DNA of 64,000 nucleotides from UBA2093 sp044340485 (lineage in GTDB: Bacteria > Actinomycetota > Acidimicrobiia > Acidimicrobiales > Ilumatobacteraceae): the NCBI GenBank assembly GCA_044340485.1, contig JBIITN010000002.1:42079-106078 (forward strand), in the 5' to 3' direction. The notes below the pieces were generated by a model. It had not been told where the DNA came from, did not search any database, and worked only from the letters and a program-made list of their open reading frames with translations. The position numbers and the translations under genes are program-made. Shown piece by piece: positions 1-8,132 of the stretch. The stretch's first letter is position 1, and each line of letters starts with the position of its first letter.

Positions 1-495
1 CGCACTCACAAAAACATCAAAATCAGTTGGTGATGCAATAGGTTCACCGATCCGCACGTGTAGTGAAGTTCGCGGCGTAGATCCCTCGGCACCGTTGCGG
101 GGCCAACGTCGACGCACCGTGGTGTACACGTCGTTTTCTTCCCGCATATGCGATACCGAACCAAAGCAATACGGCAATTTGTATGTGGTGCGTGCAACCA
201 CGGTGGGCAAGATGCGATTGATGTCAAGTGAGAAAAACCACACACCTGGCACTCCGTTTCGTACCACGTAGGTTCGCACGTTCACTTCTGGAAACGACCC
301 GAGATACGGAATAGAAGGCAAACGAGGGACACCGATGCCTCTCATGGAAAAAGGAATAAGGCCGACCCACGCTTTGCCGTCATAGGTGTCTACTTGAAGC
401 CCCTCGGGCAACATCTGTTGCACAATATCTGCGGGATATTCGAAATGCACATACACAAGGTCATACCAACCCTGTTTCATGACTGCACGCTTCAC
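1..495 (-). CDS. DUF2071 (YqjF-like) family protein, 3' end outside window
   Basis: The reverse strand reads without a stop from base 495 to the left edge, so the C-terminus is missing. The protein has the DUF2071 pattern: W-x-D-L near the N-terminus, then LPEGLQVDTYDGKAWVGL, PF-M-R, F-P-E-x-N-x-R-T-Y-V, and GVWFFSLDI. The family is widespread in actinomycetes and has no established reaction. Two starts are possible: GTG at 495 or ATG at 480. I prefer the GTG because TAGCGT lies six bases upstream (502-507), which fits a leaderless transcript, and no Shine-Dalgarno precedes the ATG. The gene is divergent from the crotonase operon across 52 bp. Family assignment is confident; function is unknown. 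Confidence 0.85.
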   Translation of the reverse strand, partial: MKRAVMKQGWYDLVYVHFEYPADIVQQMLPEGLQVDTYDGKAWVGLIPFSMRGIGVPRLPSIPYLGSFPEVNVRTYVVRNGVPGVWFFSLDINRILPTVVARTTYKLPYCFGSVSHMREENDVYTTVRRRWPRNGAEGSTPRTSLHVRIGEPIASPTDFDVFVSA

Positions 496-501
496 GGTGT
501 C

Positions 502-541
502 ACGCTACGAGGACTGTGAAAGTTTCACCATCACATAAAGT
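502..541. promoter_or_regulatory. Divergent leaderless promoters around a 13-bp palindrome
   Basis: Minus-strand TAGCGT (502-507) lies six bases before the GTG at 495. Plus-strand TAAAGT (536-541) lies six bases before the GTG at 548. Between them is the perfect palindrome GTGAAAGTTTCAC (516-528). The placement suits one regulator controlling both divergent genes. The -10 and operator roles are inferred from position only. Confidence 0.45.
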
Positions 542-547
542 CAAGAC

Positions 548-1348
548 GTGGAAAATTTCGTCACACGTGAGATGTACGGGCATGCGGCCGTCATCACCTT
601 GAACCGACCAGATGCGCTAAATGCGTTTACCCCTGCAATGGTGGAAGCCCTCGAATCAGAAATTCGCACTGCAGTGGCAGACACCGGTGTCACCGGCGTG
701 ATCATTACGGGGTCTGGTCGCGGTTTCTGCGCTGGGCTTGATGCCGCATCGCTGGCGCAAACAGCTGAGTCTGGCGTCTCAGCAATCAACGTCTCGGGGG
801 AACCTGAGCTACGCGGTTTGTTTAGTTATTTGCTGTTACAACCCAAGCCAATCATTGCTGCCATCAACGGCGTCACGGCAGGTGGTGGACTTGTTCTTGC
901 GTCAAAATGTGACATTCGTTTCGCGTCACATGAAGCATCTTTTGTCACCGTCTTTACTCGTCGCGGACTTATCGCCGAGCATGGATTGACGTGGTTGATC
1001 CCACGTCTTGTCGGCACAGGGTCTGCTCTTGACATGTTGTGGTCATCACGTCGAGTAGATGCAAATGAGGCATACCACATGGGTCTCGTACAACGTCTAC
1101 TGCCAAAAGACGAACTTCTTCCTGCGGCAATTGACTACGTGAATGAGTTGGCTGCAACAGTGTCACCAAGTGCCATAGCAGATACCAAGATGTTGGTGTA
1201 CCGACACTTTGGTCATGCAATGGAAGAGTCTTTCGTAGAAGCAGACAAGGTGGGCTGGCACGCATTCTCTCGACCAGATGCCACCGAAGGTGTTTCATCA
1301 TTTCTTGAGAAGCGTTCACCAAAATTCACACCACTAGGCGAGAAGTAA
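548..1348 (+). CDS. Enoyl-CoA hydratase/isomerase (crotonase) family protein
   Basis: This 266-residue protein has the crotonase fold, including GRGFCAGLD and an INGVTAGGGL oxyanion-hole segment that binds the CoA thioester. Both glutamates of classical enoyl-CoA hydratase appear to be replaced: the GGGCE position reads GGGLV, and the second loop reads RRGLIAEHG. It may therefore catalyse an isomerase or other crotonase-type reaction rather than hydration. It starts with GTG and opens a same-strand run with a glyoxalase-like protein, a thioesterase and a fumarylacetoacetase-like enzyme, which suggests a ring-cleavage or acyl-CoA breakdown pathway. The substrate cannot be read from sequence. 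Cytosolic. Confidence 0.88.
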   Translation: MENFVTREMYGHAAVITLNRPDALNAFTPAMVEALESEIRTAVADTGVTGVIITGSGRGFCAGLDAASLAQTAESGVSAINVSGEPELRGLFSYLLLQPKPIIAAINGVTAGGGLVLASKCDIRFASHEASFVTVFTRRGLIAEHGLTWLIPRLVGTGSALDMLWSSRRVDANEAYHMGLVQRLLPKDELLPAAIDYVNELAATVSPSAIADTKMLVYRHFGHAMEESFVEADKVGWHAFSRPDATEGVSSFLEKRSPKFTPLGEK

Positions 1349-1359
1349 CCACTAAAAGC

Positions 1360-2130
1360 ATGTCTACAACAAGGTCGTCGATGCGTCTAAGACAACTAGC
1401 AATTGTTGCGTCAGATCGCGACATTGTTACTTCCCAATTGTGCGAGGTGTTCGACCTTCAAGTTGCGTACCACGATCCAGCTTTAGCATCACTGGGTTTA
1501 CACAATTCGTTATTAGCCGTGAATGATCAATTCATTGAGATAGTGGCTCCCGTAAAAGCCGACACCACGGCAGAACGATATCGACAACGTCGAGGTGGCG
1601 ATACCGGATACATGTTGATTTTTCAAACGGACGATCATGCAAAACACAAGGCACTTGTGCAACAACACGGCGTGCGTATTGTCGCGGATTTCAGTACACA
1701 TGGTTTTCATAACATGCAATTACATCCTGCTGATACTGGCGGTGTGTTTTTTGAAATTGACCAAGAAGATGATCCAGAGAAATGGCATCCAGCAGGTGCG
1801 TCGTGGCGAGACACCATCAATACTTCTTGTGTGCAGTCAATAGTCGGTGTCGATGTTGCATGTATTAACCCGGAACGTACTGCACACCGCTGGAGTGCTT
1901 TACTTGATGTCCCTGTTTCTATTGGCACAAACTGTGGACACCACAAACTACGTCTAGGTTCTGAAACAATCCGTTTTGTTCCCGCTAGTGATCGTGGCGA
2001 AGGTCTTGACACGGTCGAAATCACAACGACTACACCAGACGACATCCAAAGTCGTGCCCGCACATTGTCACTGCCGTGTGGTGATAGTCGTGTGCAAATA
2101 GGTGGTGTCACATTTGTATTGAAGAATTAA
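1360..2130 (+). CDS. Glyoxalase-like (VOC superfamily) protein
   Basis: This 256-residue protein begins RQLAIVASDRD, like a VOC beta-alpha-beta unit. It contains LHPADTGGVFFEIDQ, where the glutamate would be a metal ligand, and a second module that starts at VVGVDVA-like text (SIVGVDVACINPERT). Two VOC-type halves are typical of the Glyoxalase_3-like branch, whose members include dioxygenases, isomerases and proteins without known function. It begins 11 bp after the crotonase gene and is followed 16 bp later by the thioesterase, so it is probably in the same operon. The substrate is unknown. The superfamily call is fairly secure; the enzymatic role is not. Confidence 0.7.
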   Translation: MSTTRSSMRLRQLAIVASDRDIVTSQLCEVFDLQVAYHDPALASLGLHNSLLAVNDQFIEIVAPVKADTTAERYRQRRGGDTGYMLIFQTDDHAKHKALVQQHGVRIVADFSTHGFHNMQLHPADTGGVFFEIDQEDDPEKWHPAGASWRDTINTSCVQSIVGVDVACINPERTAHRWSALLDVPVSIGTNCGHHKLRLGSETIRFVPASDRGEGLDTVEITTTTPDDIQSRARTLSLPCGDSRVQIGGVTFVLKN

Positions 2131-2146
2131 AAGGAGCGAATACATA

Positions 2147-2587
2147 ATGCGTGCAGAGAACTACACACCTTTAAGTGCCGAGAAAACGGCGTACTGGTCG
2201 CAGTTTCCACAATGGGATCCAGCAACTCGCCATTTCAACACTCTCCTTGGACTGGTGATGGAAGATGCGCGGATCGACTACGCACGGTTGCGCTTGCCAT
2301 ATCGCCCAGAATTGAATCAACCAGCCGGAGTGATGCATGGCGGTGCTATCGCCAGCCTCATCGACACTGCAGTTGTCCCCGCAATTGGTTCGTATTACGA
2401 CGAGATGCCCCGCATGTTGACCATTTCTCTCACCATCAACTATCTAGGGGCAATTGTTGAGGAAGATGCGGTGTGTGAAGGTTGGGTGGAACGACGCGGA
2501 AAATCAATAGTGTTCTGTGCCGCCGAAGTGTGCGGTGTCACATCTGGAAAGGTAGCCGCGACGGCATCACTTGTTTATAAAGTGTGA
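2147..2587 (+). CDS. PaaI-family hotdog-fold thioesterase
   Basis: A 146-residue single hotdog domain with the HGGAIASLIDTA motif, in which HGG and Asp form the thioester-cleaving site of PaaI/YdiI-type enzymes. It should hydrolyse an acyl- or aryl-CoA. A good ribosome site (AAAGGAG) sits eight bases before the ATG. Its stop codon overlaps the GTG start of the next gene (GTGA at 2584-2587), so the two are translationally coupled. The context is CoA-ester catabolism with the crotonase upstream. Confidence 0.88.
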   Translation: MRAENYTPLSAEKTAYWSQFPQWDPATRHFNTLLGLVMEDARIDYARLRLPYRPELNQPAGVMHGGAIASLIDTAVVPAIGSYYDEMPRMLTISLTINYLGAIVEEDAVCEGWVERRGKSIVFCAAEVCGVTSGKVAATASLVYKV

Positions 2588-3444
2588 GCGCTATGACACT
2601 TCGATTGGGTTCACTGAACGGACGAGCACAAATAGTTGTAGCCGACACTGACGACATTGCTCGCGTGGTCGATATTGAAAAGGCGAGTAACGGCGCGTTT
2701 TCATCAGACCCAATGATGGCCTACGCACATTGGAGTGCGCTACGAGATTTCGCATCAACCATCTCTGATACAGGGACAGAAGTGGCACTGTCATCACTTG
2801 ACTCACCTGTTCCTCAGCCACGTCAACTATTTGCGGTCGGGCTGAATTATCGCCAACACGCCATCGAGTTTGGTCTCGACATTCCTCCAAGCCCACTGGT
2901 CTTTACAAAGTTTCCGTCATCAATCGGTGCCCCAAACGCCAACATTCCACTCACTAATGACGACACCGACTGGGAAGTTGAACTGGTTCTCGTTGTTGGA
3001 TCGGGCGGTCGATCAATTTCTCAAGACGACGCGTGGAACCACATTGCGGGAATCTGCGTGGGACAAGACATATCCAACCGAATCGAGCAATTCACAACTA
3101 ATCCACCGCAATTTTGCCTTGGGAAGAGTTTTGAAAATCACACCGTATTCGGGCCTTGGGTCGTCGATACACAAGCCGTATCGAAAAAAGATGGGTTACA
3201 TATTTCTTGCACAGTGAACGACCGTGAAGTGCAATCATCAAACACCAGCGACCTCATCTTTTCTACACCAGAGATTGTTCATTATCTATCGCACATCGTT
3301 GAGTTGTATCCCGGGGACATTATTTACACGGGCACCCCAAATGGCATCGGCAACTCTCGTACACCACCAGAGTTTCTCAAAAAAGGTGACGTCATTGTTT
3401 CCAGGTTGGAAAACGTTGGCGCAATCATAAACAAGTGCGTGTAG
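2584..3444 (+). CDS. Fumarylacetoacetate hydrolase (FAH) family protein
   Basis: This 286-residue protein contains FAVGLNYRQHAIE, then the metal-binding E-x-E in DWEVELVLVVG, a GQDISNR segment that supplies the aspartate ligand, and the C-terminal GTPNGIGNSR loop. FAH enzymes use Mg or Ca to hydrolyse or decarboxylate beta-keto acids in aromatic ring-cleavage pathways, for example HpcE-type or acylpyruvase-type enzymes. The GTG start overlaps the thioesterase stop by four bases. Last gene of the operon; the stop is followed by a minus-strand gene. The family is clear; the exact substrate is not. Confidence 0.88.
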   Translation: MSAMTLRLGSLNGRAQIVVADTDDIARVVDIEKASNGAFSSDPMMAYAHWSALRDFASTISDTGTEVALSSLDSPVPQPRQLFAVGLNYRQHAIEFGLDIPPSPLVFTKFPSSIGAPNANIPLTNDDTDWEVELVLVVGSGGRSISQDDAWNHIAGICVGQDISNRIEQFTTNPPQFCLGKSFENHTVFGPWVVDTQAVSKKDGLHISCTVNDREVQSSNTSDLIFSTPEIVHYLSHIVELYPGDIIYTGTPNGIGNSRTPPEFLKKGDVIVSRLENVGAIINKCV

Positions 3445-3482
3445 CGCTCTTTGCTAGCTGTCAACAATTACTGCGTAGCTAA

Positions 3483-3953
3483 CTACAAAGCTTGTGCGAG
3501 CATGATCACACACACCACTCCCCTTGCGCTCCATGCAATTGTGCGGGGCCAGTTGGTCACCACCAAACGACGGCCAACCGTGATATCCGGATTTTGAGCC
3601 ATTTTTTCGTGCAGTGGCACAGATACAAAAATGGTGCATCCAAGCGCAACAGCAAGAAAGACTCCGCTTAACCACGGCAACCACCACGACACTCCATCAG
3701 GCCGCCACACAAGAAGAGCAAGCGTGGATACTCCTTCGATCAACATTGGAGGACCCACAACATTGCCTGTACGGCGTTGATGTTCACGAGCGACATCACT
3801 GGCACGGTCAGTACTCACTAATGCAAGTAACGGATAGTGAACAATTTGTACCATCCAGATGAGTCCTACCATGTACAAAGTTGCAGCGACATTAGAGATA
3901 AGAGCTGTTTCTTCCACATGCAGCAACATATCGACAGAAGTGATAAATAACAT
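3483..3953 (-). CDS. Small integral membrane protein (four predicted spans)
   Basis: This 156-residue protein has four hydrophobic stretches: around residues 17-37, 68-84, 90-110 and 135-154. Between the first two it carries W-x-x-Q-I-x-x-Y-P and an arginine-rich loop (REHQRR). This resembles the DUF1772-like or anthrone-oxygenase-like group of small membrane proteins, but the match is loose. Its start is only 14 bp from the divergent AhpD-like gene, so the two promoters must overlap. Function unknown. Confidence 0.65.
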   Translation of the reverse strand: MLFITSVDMLLHVEETALISNVAATLYMVGLIWMVQIVHYPLLALVSTDRASDVAREHQRRTGNVVGPPMLIEGVSTLALLVWRPDGVSWWLPWLSGVFLAVALGCTIFVSVPLHEKMAQNPDITVGRRLVVTNWPRTIAWSARGVVCVIMLAQAL

Positions 3954-3967
3954 GCGAGACTGAGAAG

Positions 3968-4324
3968 ATGACCGATCATCATCATGGATTTGGCCGCGAG
4001 GTCATGGACGAACTTGCCCCACTCGGACGCGACTTACGCGAGAAAATTCCGGGTGTGTACACCGGCTATGGCGAAATGCACAAAGCAGCGTTTGCCGAGG
4101 GTGAACTCAGCAAAAAGATGAAAGAGCTCATCGCGTTGGCAATCGCGATCACTACTCACTGTGATGGGTGCATCTCCGCCCACGCTCGCGGCGCAGCGTT
4201 AGCGGGTGCTACTGAAGAAGAAGTTGCCGAGATGGTGGGAGTAACAATCAGCATGAATGGTGGCCCCGGAACAGTATTCGGGCCACGCGCGTACGCGGCA
4301 TTTCGCGAATACAAAAACAGGTAA
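3968..4324 (+). CDS. Carboxymuconolactone decarboxylase (CMD/AhpD-like) family protein
   Basis: An 118-residue all-helical CMD domain. The segment TTHCDGCISAHARGA carries the AhpD-type C-x-x-C pair followed by a histidine, the redox centre used for alkylhydroperoxidase activity. Single-domain members occur both as peroxidatic proteins and as lactone decarboxylases. The intact CxxC with a downstream His favours the AhpD-like redox type. The start is close to the divergent membrane-protein gene, and the stop is four bases from the stop of the convergent gene at 4329. Confidence 0.85.
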   Translation: MTDHHHGFGREVMDELAPLGRDLREKIPGVYTGYGEMHKAAFAEGELSKKMKELIALAIAITTHCDGCISAHARGAALAGATEEEVAEMVGVTISMNGGPGTVFGPRAYAAFREYKNR

Positions 4325-4328
4325 CTCG

Positions 4329-5249
4329 CTACGCCACAGCTATTTGCTGGCGATCCTTTCGTCGCATCGCAATGAAGTAGGTAACGCCCAAAAGCACAAG
4401 TCCCGTAGCGCTAATCAATGCACCCTGGGCGATGTCGTTATCGACGTTCATCACTGCAAACATCACGACACCTGCAATGATCATCACTGCTCCGACGATA
4501 AGCATCTCTACTTGGAACTTAATTCCGCCGTACGCATATGCCAGTGCGCCTAAACCAATCGGCACAATAACCGCAAAGCCACCATGGTGATACCCGGCCA
4601 TGCCAATTGCTGTTTGCGCCACCAGGATCAAACCGAACACGCGCAGTAACGCTGCAAGCGGTACCTGCAATACACCAAGCGCAACCAAGATAAGGCCTGC
4701 TACTCCAACGAGATACGGCGGTTGTTCTTGCAGCGCATCAATTTCTGATGTCACCATGATCGACACAATAAAAATCGACGGACCTGCACCTATAGCACCC
4801 ACCATCTTGGTGGTGCGCAACCGCCACAATGACCACAAGAATATTGCCGAGCTTGCAATGATTGCGCTTACCTCGCTACGAAGACCAGCTTCAGTCAGCA
4901 CTATGCCAGTTGCTAACCCCGCTGTCAGCATGCTTACCAGTTCTAAGACTTCCCCAAAACGATGCAAAGCACCTGCTTTCTTCTGGAAGCGATACGCAAA
5001 GAATCCGGTCACTACGGCTACTGCGTACAGAACAAACGCGATGATTAAAGCAGACGCGTCTTCAAATGCATAAATACCAATACGGATAACACCGGCCGCA
5101 ATGAGCAGACCACCGAGATACATCACCAACTCTTTGACAGGCACTACCCATTCAGGTGCTGTGCGCACTTCTGTTGCTTCTTGTTCGGTGATCTTGCCGG
5201 CTGTAATCAGCGCTTTAAGAATCTCGCGCTGTGTCCGACGTCTTTCCAT
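4329..5249 (-). CDS. Multi-span membrane protein, DUF2157-like
   Basis: This 306-residue protein begins with a short charged helical segment (RRRTQREILKALITAGKIT) like the cytosolic leader of DUF2157 proteins. About eight hydrophobic spans follow from residue 40 onward, ending in a basic RRKDRQQ tail. No catalytic motif is visible. DUF2157 members are uncharacterised inner-membrane proteins. It lies tail-to-tail with the AhpD-like gene and 12 bp downstream of the acyltransferase gene on the same strand, so it may be co-transcribed with the latter. Confidence 0.65.
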   Translation of the reverse strand: MERRRTQREILKALITAGKITEQEATEVRTAPEWVVPVKELVMYLGGLLIAAGVIRIGIYAFEDASALIIAFVLYAVAVVTGFFAYRFQKKAGALHRFGEVLELVSMLTAGLATGIVLTEAGLRSEVSAIIASSAIFLWSLWRLRTTKMVGAIGAGPSIFIVSIMVTSEIDALQEQPPYLVGVAGLILVALGVLQVPLAALLRVFGLILVAQTAIGMAGYHHGGFAVIVPIGLGALAYAYGGIKFQVEMLIVGAVMIIAGVVMFAVMNVDNDIAQGALISATGLVLLGVTYFIAMRRKDRQQIAVA

Positions 5250-5261
5250 ATGAGCAGTCTC

Positions 5262-7379
5262 TCATGAACTTGGAAGAGTAGAGAACCAATCGATTGTGGG
5301 GCTCAACGTACTTGCTAATAATGGTGCAAGAAACTCTGCGTACGTCGTGGTGATGTGATTGTCATCTCGATACACAAGAATATTGCCCACAATTGTGGGG
5401 CACACCGTTCTAGTACAAAACCAATCACGGGTCTGAAGGAGTGCAACATTGTTTTCAACCGACAGATCAGTGCGAACCTCGACAATATCTTCACGAAAAC
5501 TCTCACTCACTGCGAGTGTGCACGTCTGCACCTCGTTGATGTGTGAACTTAAACATGTAGGAACATCGCGTCCCGGGTATGGAGTATCTGCAAAAAGCAC
5601 TGGTTCAGCACCAATACGACGCAATTCATTGATCGTCCCCTGTAAACCCTCGCGCCAATCCTTTTGCCAAATTGGTAATTGGTTTGAAGCACTCAATAAG
5701 CGATCAAAGTGAACAATTAGCACTACCTTCACTCCATCCGCGCGCATTTTGCGCCGCACGTTCTTGCGCCATTCCCCACATTGCGTGTAGGTCTGGCCAA
5801 GAACACTGGAATACGTCAAAATGTTGGCTGGTGGACAACCACGTTTTGTGTAAATGATGAGTTTCCAGTCATTCTGTTCGGCAGCCAGTTTTAATGCAGG
5901 GAACCACTGCGCTGCGTGCGAATCACCGTAGAGCCCAACAACTTTGGTTGAATCAGGATTGCCATACACACAGTCTTTGGGTTGAGTAGTTCCAAAGTTC
6001 ACATGACAGTTGTTCTTGTAAATCTCTGGTTCATCCGTCTGCACCTTGCCTAAAGATGGAGTGAGGTTTTGTGGCACACGTTCAATGGCGATCGATTCAA
6101 CAACTGGTGGAATCGCTCTAGTAATTGGCGGCAGCGTTGGTGCGGTTGGCATAATCGGAATAGTGGTTGTTGATTCAACAGTGATGGGATTTGTCGTTGT
6201 TGTTGTGTCCAACGTGGGAACATCAATAATGTCATCGCTAGCCAGAGCAGGCGGATTATTGCGCATTAGCATTCCACTGCCGGCGACAACAATGAGTAGC
6301 GATGCCGCAAGTGCCAATGCCCGCACGCCAACGATCTTTTTATTGAGATGTATCGGATTTTCAATGAATCGAAATGACAATTCCGAAAGTGCAAGAGAAA
6401 TAGCAAGGCATGCACTTGCTTGAGCCAACGTCAATTTCTCACCTTTTGCAGCTTCAGCCAAGATCAATACAGGCCAATGCCATAAGTACGCCGAATATGA
6501 CCGCGAACCCAACCATTGAAACGGTGGGGCTCTCAATATCCAACGAGGACCGTACGTGGCATCCCCGCCACGAATTGCAATCGCAGTAACAACAACCGGC
6601 AAAAGTGCCCACGGTCCAGGAAATCGAATGGAGTCATCAAAGACAACAGCAATAGTGATAATTGTTGTCAACGCAATCCATGAAGCACCAACCTCAACCG
6701 TGCGCATGATGTGATGACGCGTCAGTGGCAGAACAGCAAGTAATGCGCCGATTGCTAATTCGAATGCACGCGTGTGTGGTGAAAAGAACGCCCATGCTGG
6801 TGCTGAATCCATCAACACCATGCACGAAATAAAAGATGCAATGGCGACTACCGCACTGGTCACGCCCACTTTCAATCGCGTATGACGTACTCCCAACGTC
6901 ACAAGGATGATGAGGGCAGGCCACACCAAATAGAACTGCTCTTCCACCGCGAGAGACCAATAGTGCTGCAACGGTGAAGGCGGTAATGACGCTTGCAGGT
7001 AATCAGCATCTCGATCAGCGAAAATCAGATTGGACGAAAACGTCGCCGTGCCAATCGCATCGACTCCAAGACTCTCCCGACGCAACGGTTCCAGCCACCG
7101 TAACGATGCGAGCAACGTGGCGATAACCACTACCGCCGACATCGGCAAAATACGTCGCGCACGGCGTGAATAGAAATTTGATAACGAAATTCGGCCTCTA
7201 TCTTCGCGTTCTCTCACAAGCAGCGATGTGATCAAAAAACCCGAAATCACAAAGAACACATCGACGCCGATGTAGCCACCCTGCATCCAGGAAAATCCGC
7301 CGTGGTACAGCAGAACAAGACCCACTGCGATAGCGCGAAGCCCTTCGATGTCTTGTCGCTTAACCCGTTCCTGTAGCAT
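5262..7379 (-). CDS. Acyltransferase family 3 protein with C-terminal SGNH domain (OafA/YrhL type)
   Basis: This 705-residue protein starts with the acyltransferase-3 signature DIEGLRAIAVGLVLLYH, whose His is catalytic, and GGYIGVDVFFVISGFLI. About ten membrane spans follow to residue ~380, then a Thr/Pro-rich linker (TTTTTNPI region), then a periplasm-side SGNH hydrolase-like domain with VVGLYGDSHAAQW. OafA-type enzymes move acetyl groups across the membrane onto surface polysaccharide, O-antigen or peptidoglycan. The glycan acceptor is not evident because no polysaccharide genes are nearby. TACTTT (7386-7391) six bases upstream suggests a leaderless start. Confidence 0.92.
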   Translation of the reverse strand: MLQERVKRQDIEGLRAIAVGLVLLYHGGFSWMQGGYIGVDVFFVISGFLITSLLVREREDRGRISLSNFYSRRARRILPMSAVVVIATLLASLRWLEPLRRESLGVDAIGTATFSSNLIFADRDADYLQASLPPSPLQHYWSLAVEEQFYLVWPALIILVTLGVRHTRLKVGVTSAVVAIASFISCMVLMDSAPAWAFFSPHTRAFELAIGALLAVLPLTRHHIMRTVEVGASWIALTTIITIAVVFDDSIRFPGPWALLPVVVTAIAIRGGDATYGPRWILRAPPFQWLGSRSYSAYLWHWPVLILAEAAKGEKLTLAQASACLAISLALSELSFRFIENPIHLNKKIVGVRALALAASLLIVVAGSGMLMRNNPPALASDDIIDVPTLDTTTTTNPITVESTTTIPIMPTAPTLPPITRAIPPVVESIAIERVPQNLTPSLGKVQTDEPEIYKNNCHVNFGTTQPKDCVYGNPDSTKVVGLYGDSHAAQWFPALKLAAEQNDWKLIIYTKRGCPPANILTYSSVLGQTYTQCGEWRKNVRRKMRADGVKVVLIVHFDRLLSASNQLPIWQKDWREGLQGTINELRRIGAEPVLFADTPYPGRDVPTCLSSHINEVQTCTLAVSESFREDIVEVRTDLSVENNVALLQTRDWFCTRTVCPTIVGNILVYRDDNHITTTYAEFLAPLLASTLSPTIDWFSTLPSS

Positions 7380-7385
7380 CGCCTA

Positions 7386-7391
7386 AAAGTA
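7386..7391 (-). promoter_or_regulatory. Candidate leaderless -10 element for acyltransferase gene
   Basis: On the minus strand TACTTT ends six bases before the ATG at 7379, and no Shine-Dalgarno is present. No clear -35 is seen. Confidence 0.35.
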
Positions 7392-7420
7392 TTGTTCCTG
7401 CGACCCATCGCTGAGTCGCA

Positions 7421-7478
7421 TGTCACAAAGTATGTGTCACATGTGGGAACTTTCTCGGTCTGTGGCAGTGTCTATATA
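7421..7478 (+). promoter_or_regulatory. Candidate sco promoter with repeated TGTCACA boxes
   Basis: TGTCACA occurs at 7421-7427 and again at 7435-7441, one and a half helical turns apart. TATATA at 7473-7478 lies five bases before the ATG at 7484. The hexamer could be the -10 of a leaderless transcript and the repeats a regulator site, for example for copper. An alternative is an ECF-type promoter starting with GGGAAC at 7445. Confidence 0.35.
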
Positions 7479-7483
7479 GAGGT

Positions 7484-8107
7484 ATGAAACGAAAAACGAT
7501 GCGACGCTCTCCTGTGTTGAAGATTGCCACGTTTCTTGGGCTTGTCGTCGGTGCCGTCACTTTGCAGGCATGCGGTGAGAAGGACACATCGCTAGTCGGC
7601 TATGTACCACCGTCGGAAAAAGTCGTGTCATCGGCATCGGCTACCGAAGTCAGTTCCGACTCAACACAGCCATTTCGGTTTGTTGCCCCAGCTGGCGAAG
7701 TACTGATTGTGTACTTTGGCTACACCAATTGTCCCGACCTGTGCCCTACCACTTTGGCTGCCGTACGAAGTGCAAAGAAAGACCTCGGTCCTCTTGCCGA
7801 CCGTGTGAAGTTAGCGATGGTCACCGTCGATCCTGAGCGCGACAATAAAGACGTTCTCCCCGCGTACCTAACTTCTTTTTCCGAGCAATATCACGCATTA
7901 ATTCCTGTCTCTGAGGAAGAGCTAGCAGCGATCAAAGATGTGTTCCAAGCATCATCCAGCGTCATCAAAAACTCTGACGGAACAATCGAAGTAGGTCACA
8001 GTACGACAACCTACGTTGTGAATGACAAAGGTGTTGTTATTGTTGAATGGCCGTACGGCCTTACTGCCGACGACATGGCCAATGATTTACTACTTCTTCT
8101 TAAATAA
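7484..8107 (+). CDS. SCO1/SenC-family copper chaperone lipoprotein
   Basis: A 207-residue exported lipoprotein: basic N-terminus, hydrophobic stretch and lipobox LQAC at about residue 30. The thioredoxin-fold domain has the copper-binding C-x-x-x-C (NCPDLC within GYTNCPDLCPTT), the VTVDPERD strand and the downstream histidine in VGHST. SCO proteins hand copper to the CuA centre of cytochrome c oxidase or reduce its cysteines, on the outer face of the membrane. First of four exported redox/copper genes in a row, with PCuAC next. Called with high confidence. Confidence 0.93.
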   Translation: MKRKTMRRSPVLKIATFLGLVVGAVTLQACGEKDTSLVGYVPPSEKVVSSASATEVSSDSTQPFRFVAPAGEVLIVYFGYTNCPDLCPTTLAAVRSAKKDLGPLADRVKLAMVTVDPERDNKDVLPAYLTSFSEQYHALIPVSEEELAAIKDVFQASSSVIKNSDGTIEVGHSTTTYVVNDKGVVIVEWPYGLTADDMANDLLLLLK

Positions 8108-8132
8108 CTCACCATCAATGAAAAAGGAAACA

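Noticed and set aside
4600..5073. 157-codon plus-strand frame
   Set aside because: Antisense shadow of the DUF2157-like membrane gene. The composition is typical of a reversed hydrophobic protein, and it has no ribosome site.
8022..8132. Upstream extension of the PCuAC gene to 8022
   Set aside because: It overlaps the sco gene in another frame and lacks a ribosome site. The signal peptide and AAAGGA point to 8133.
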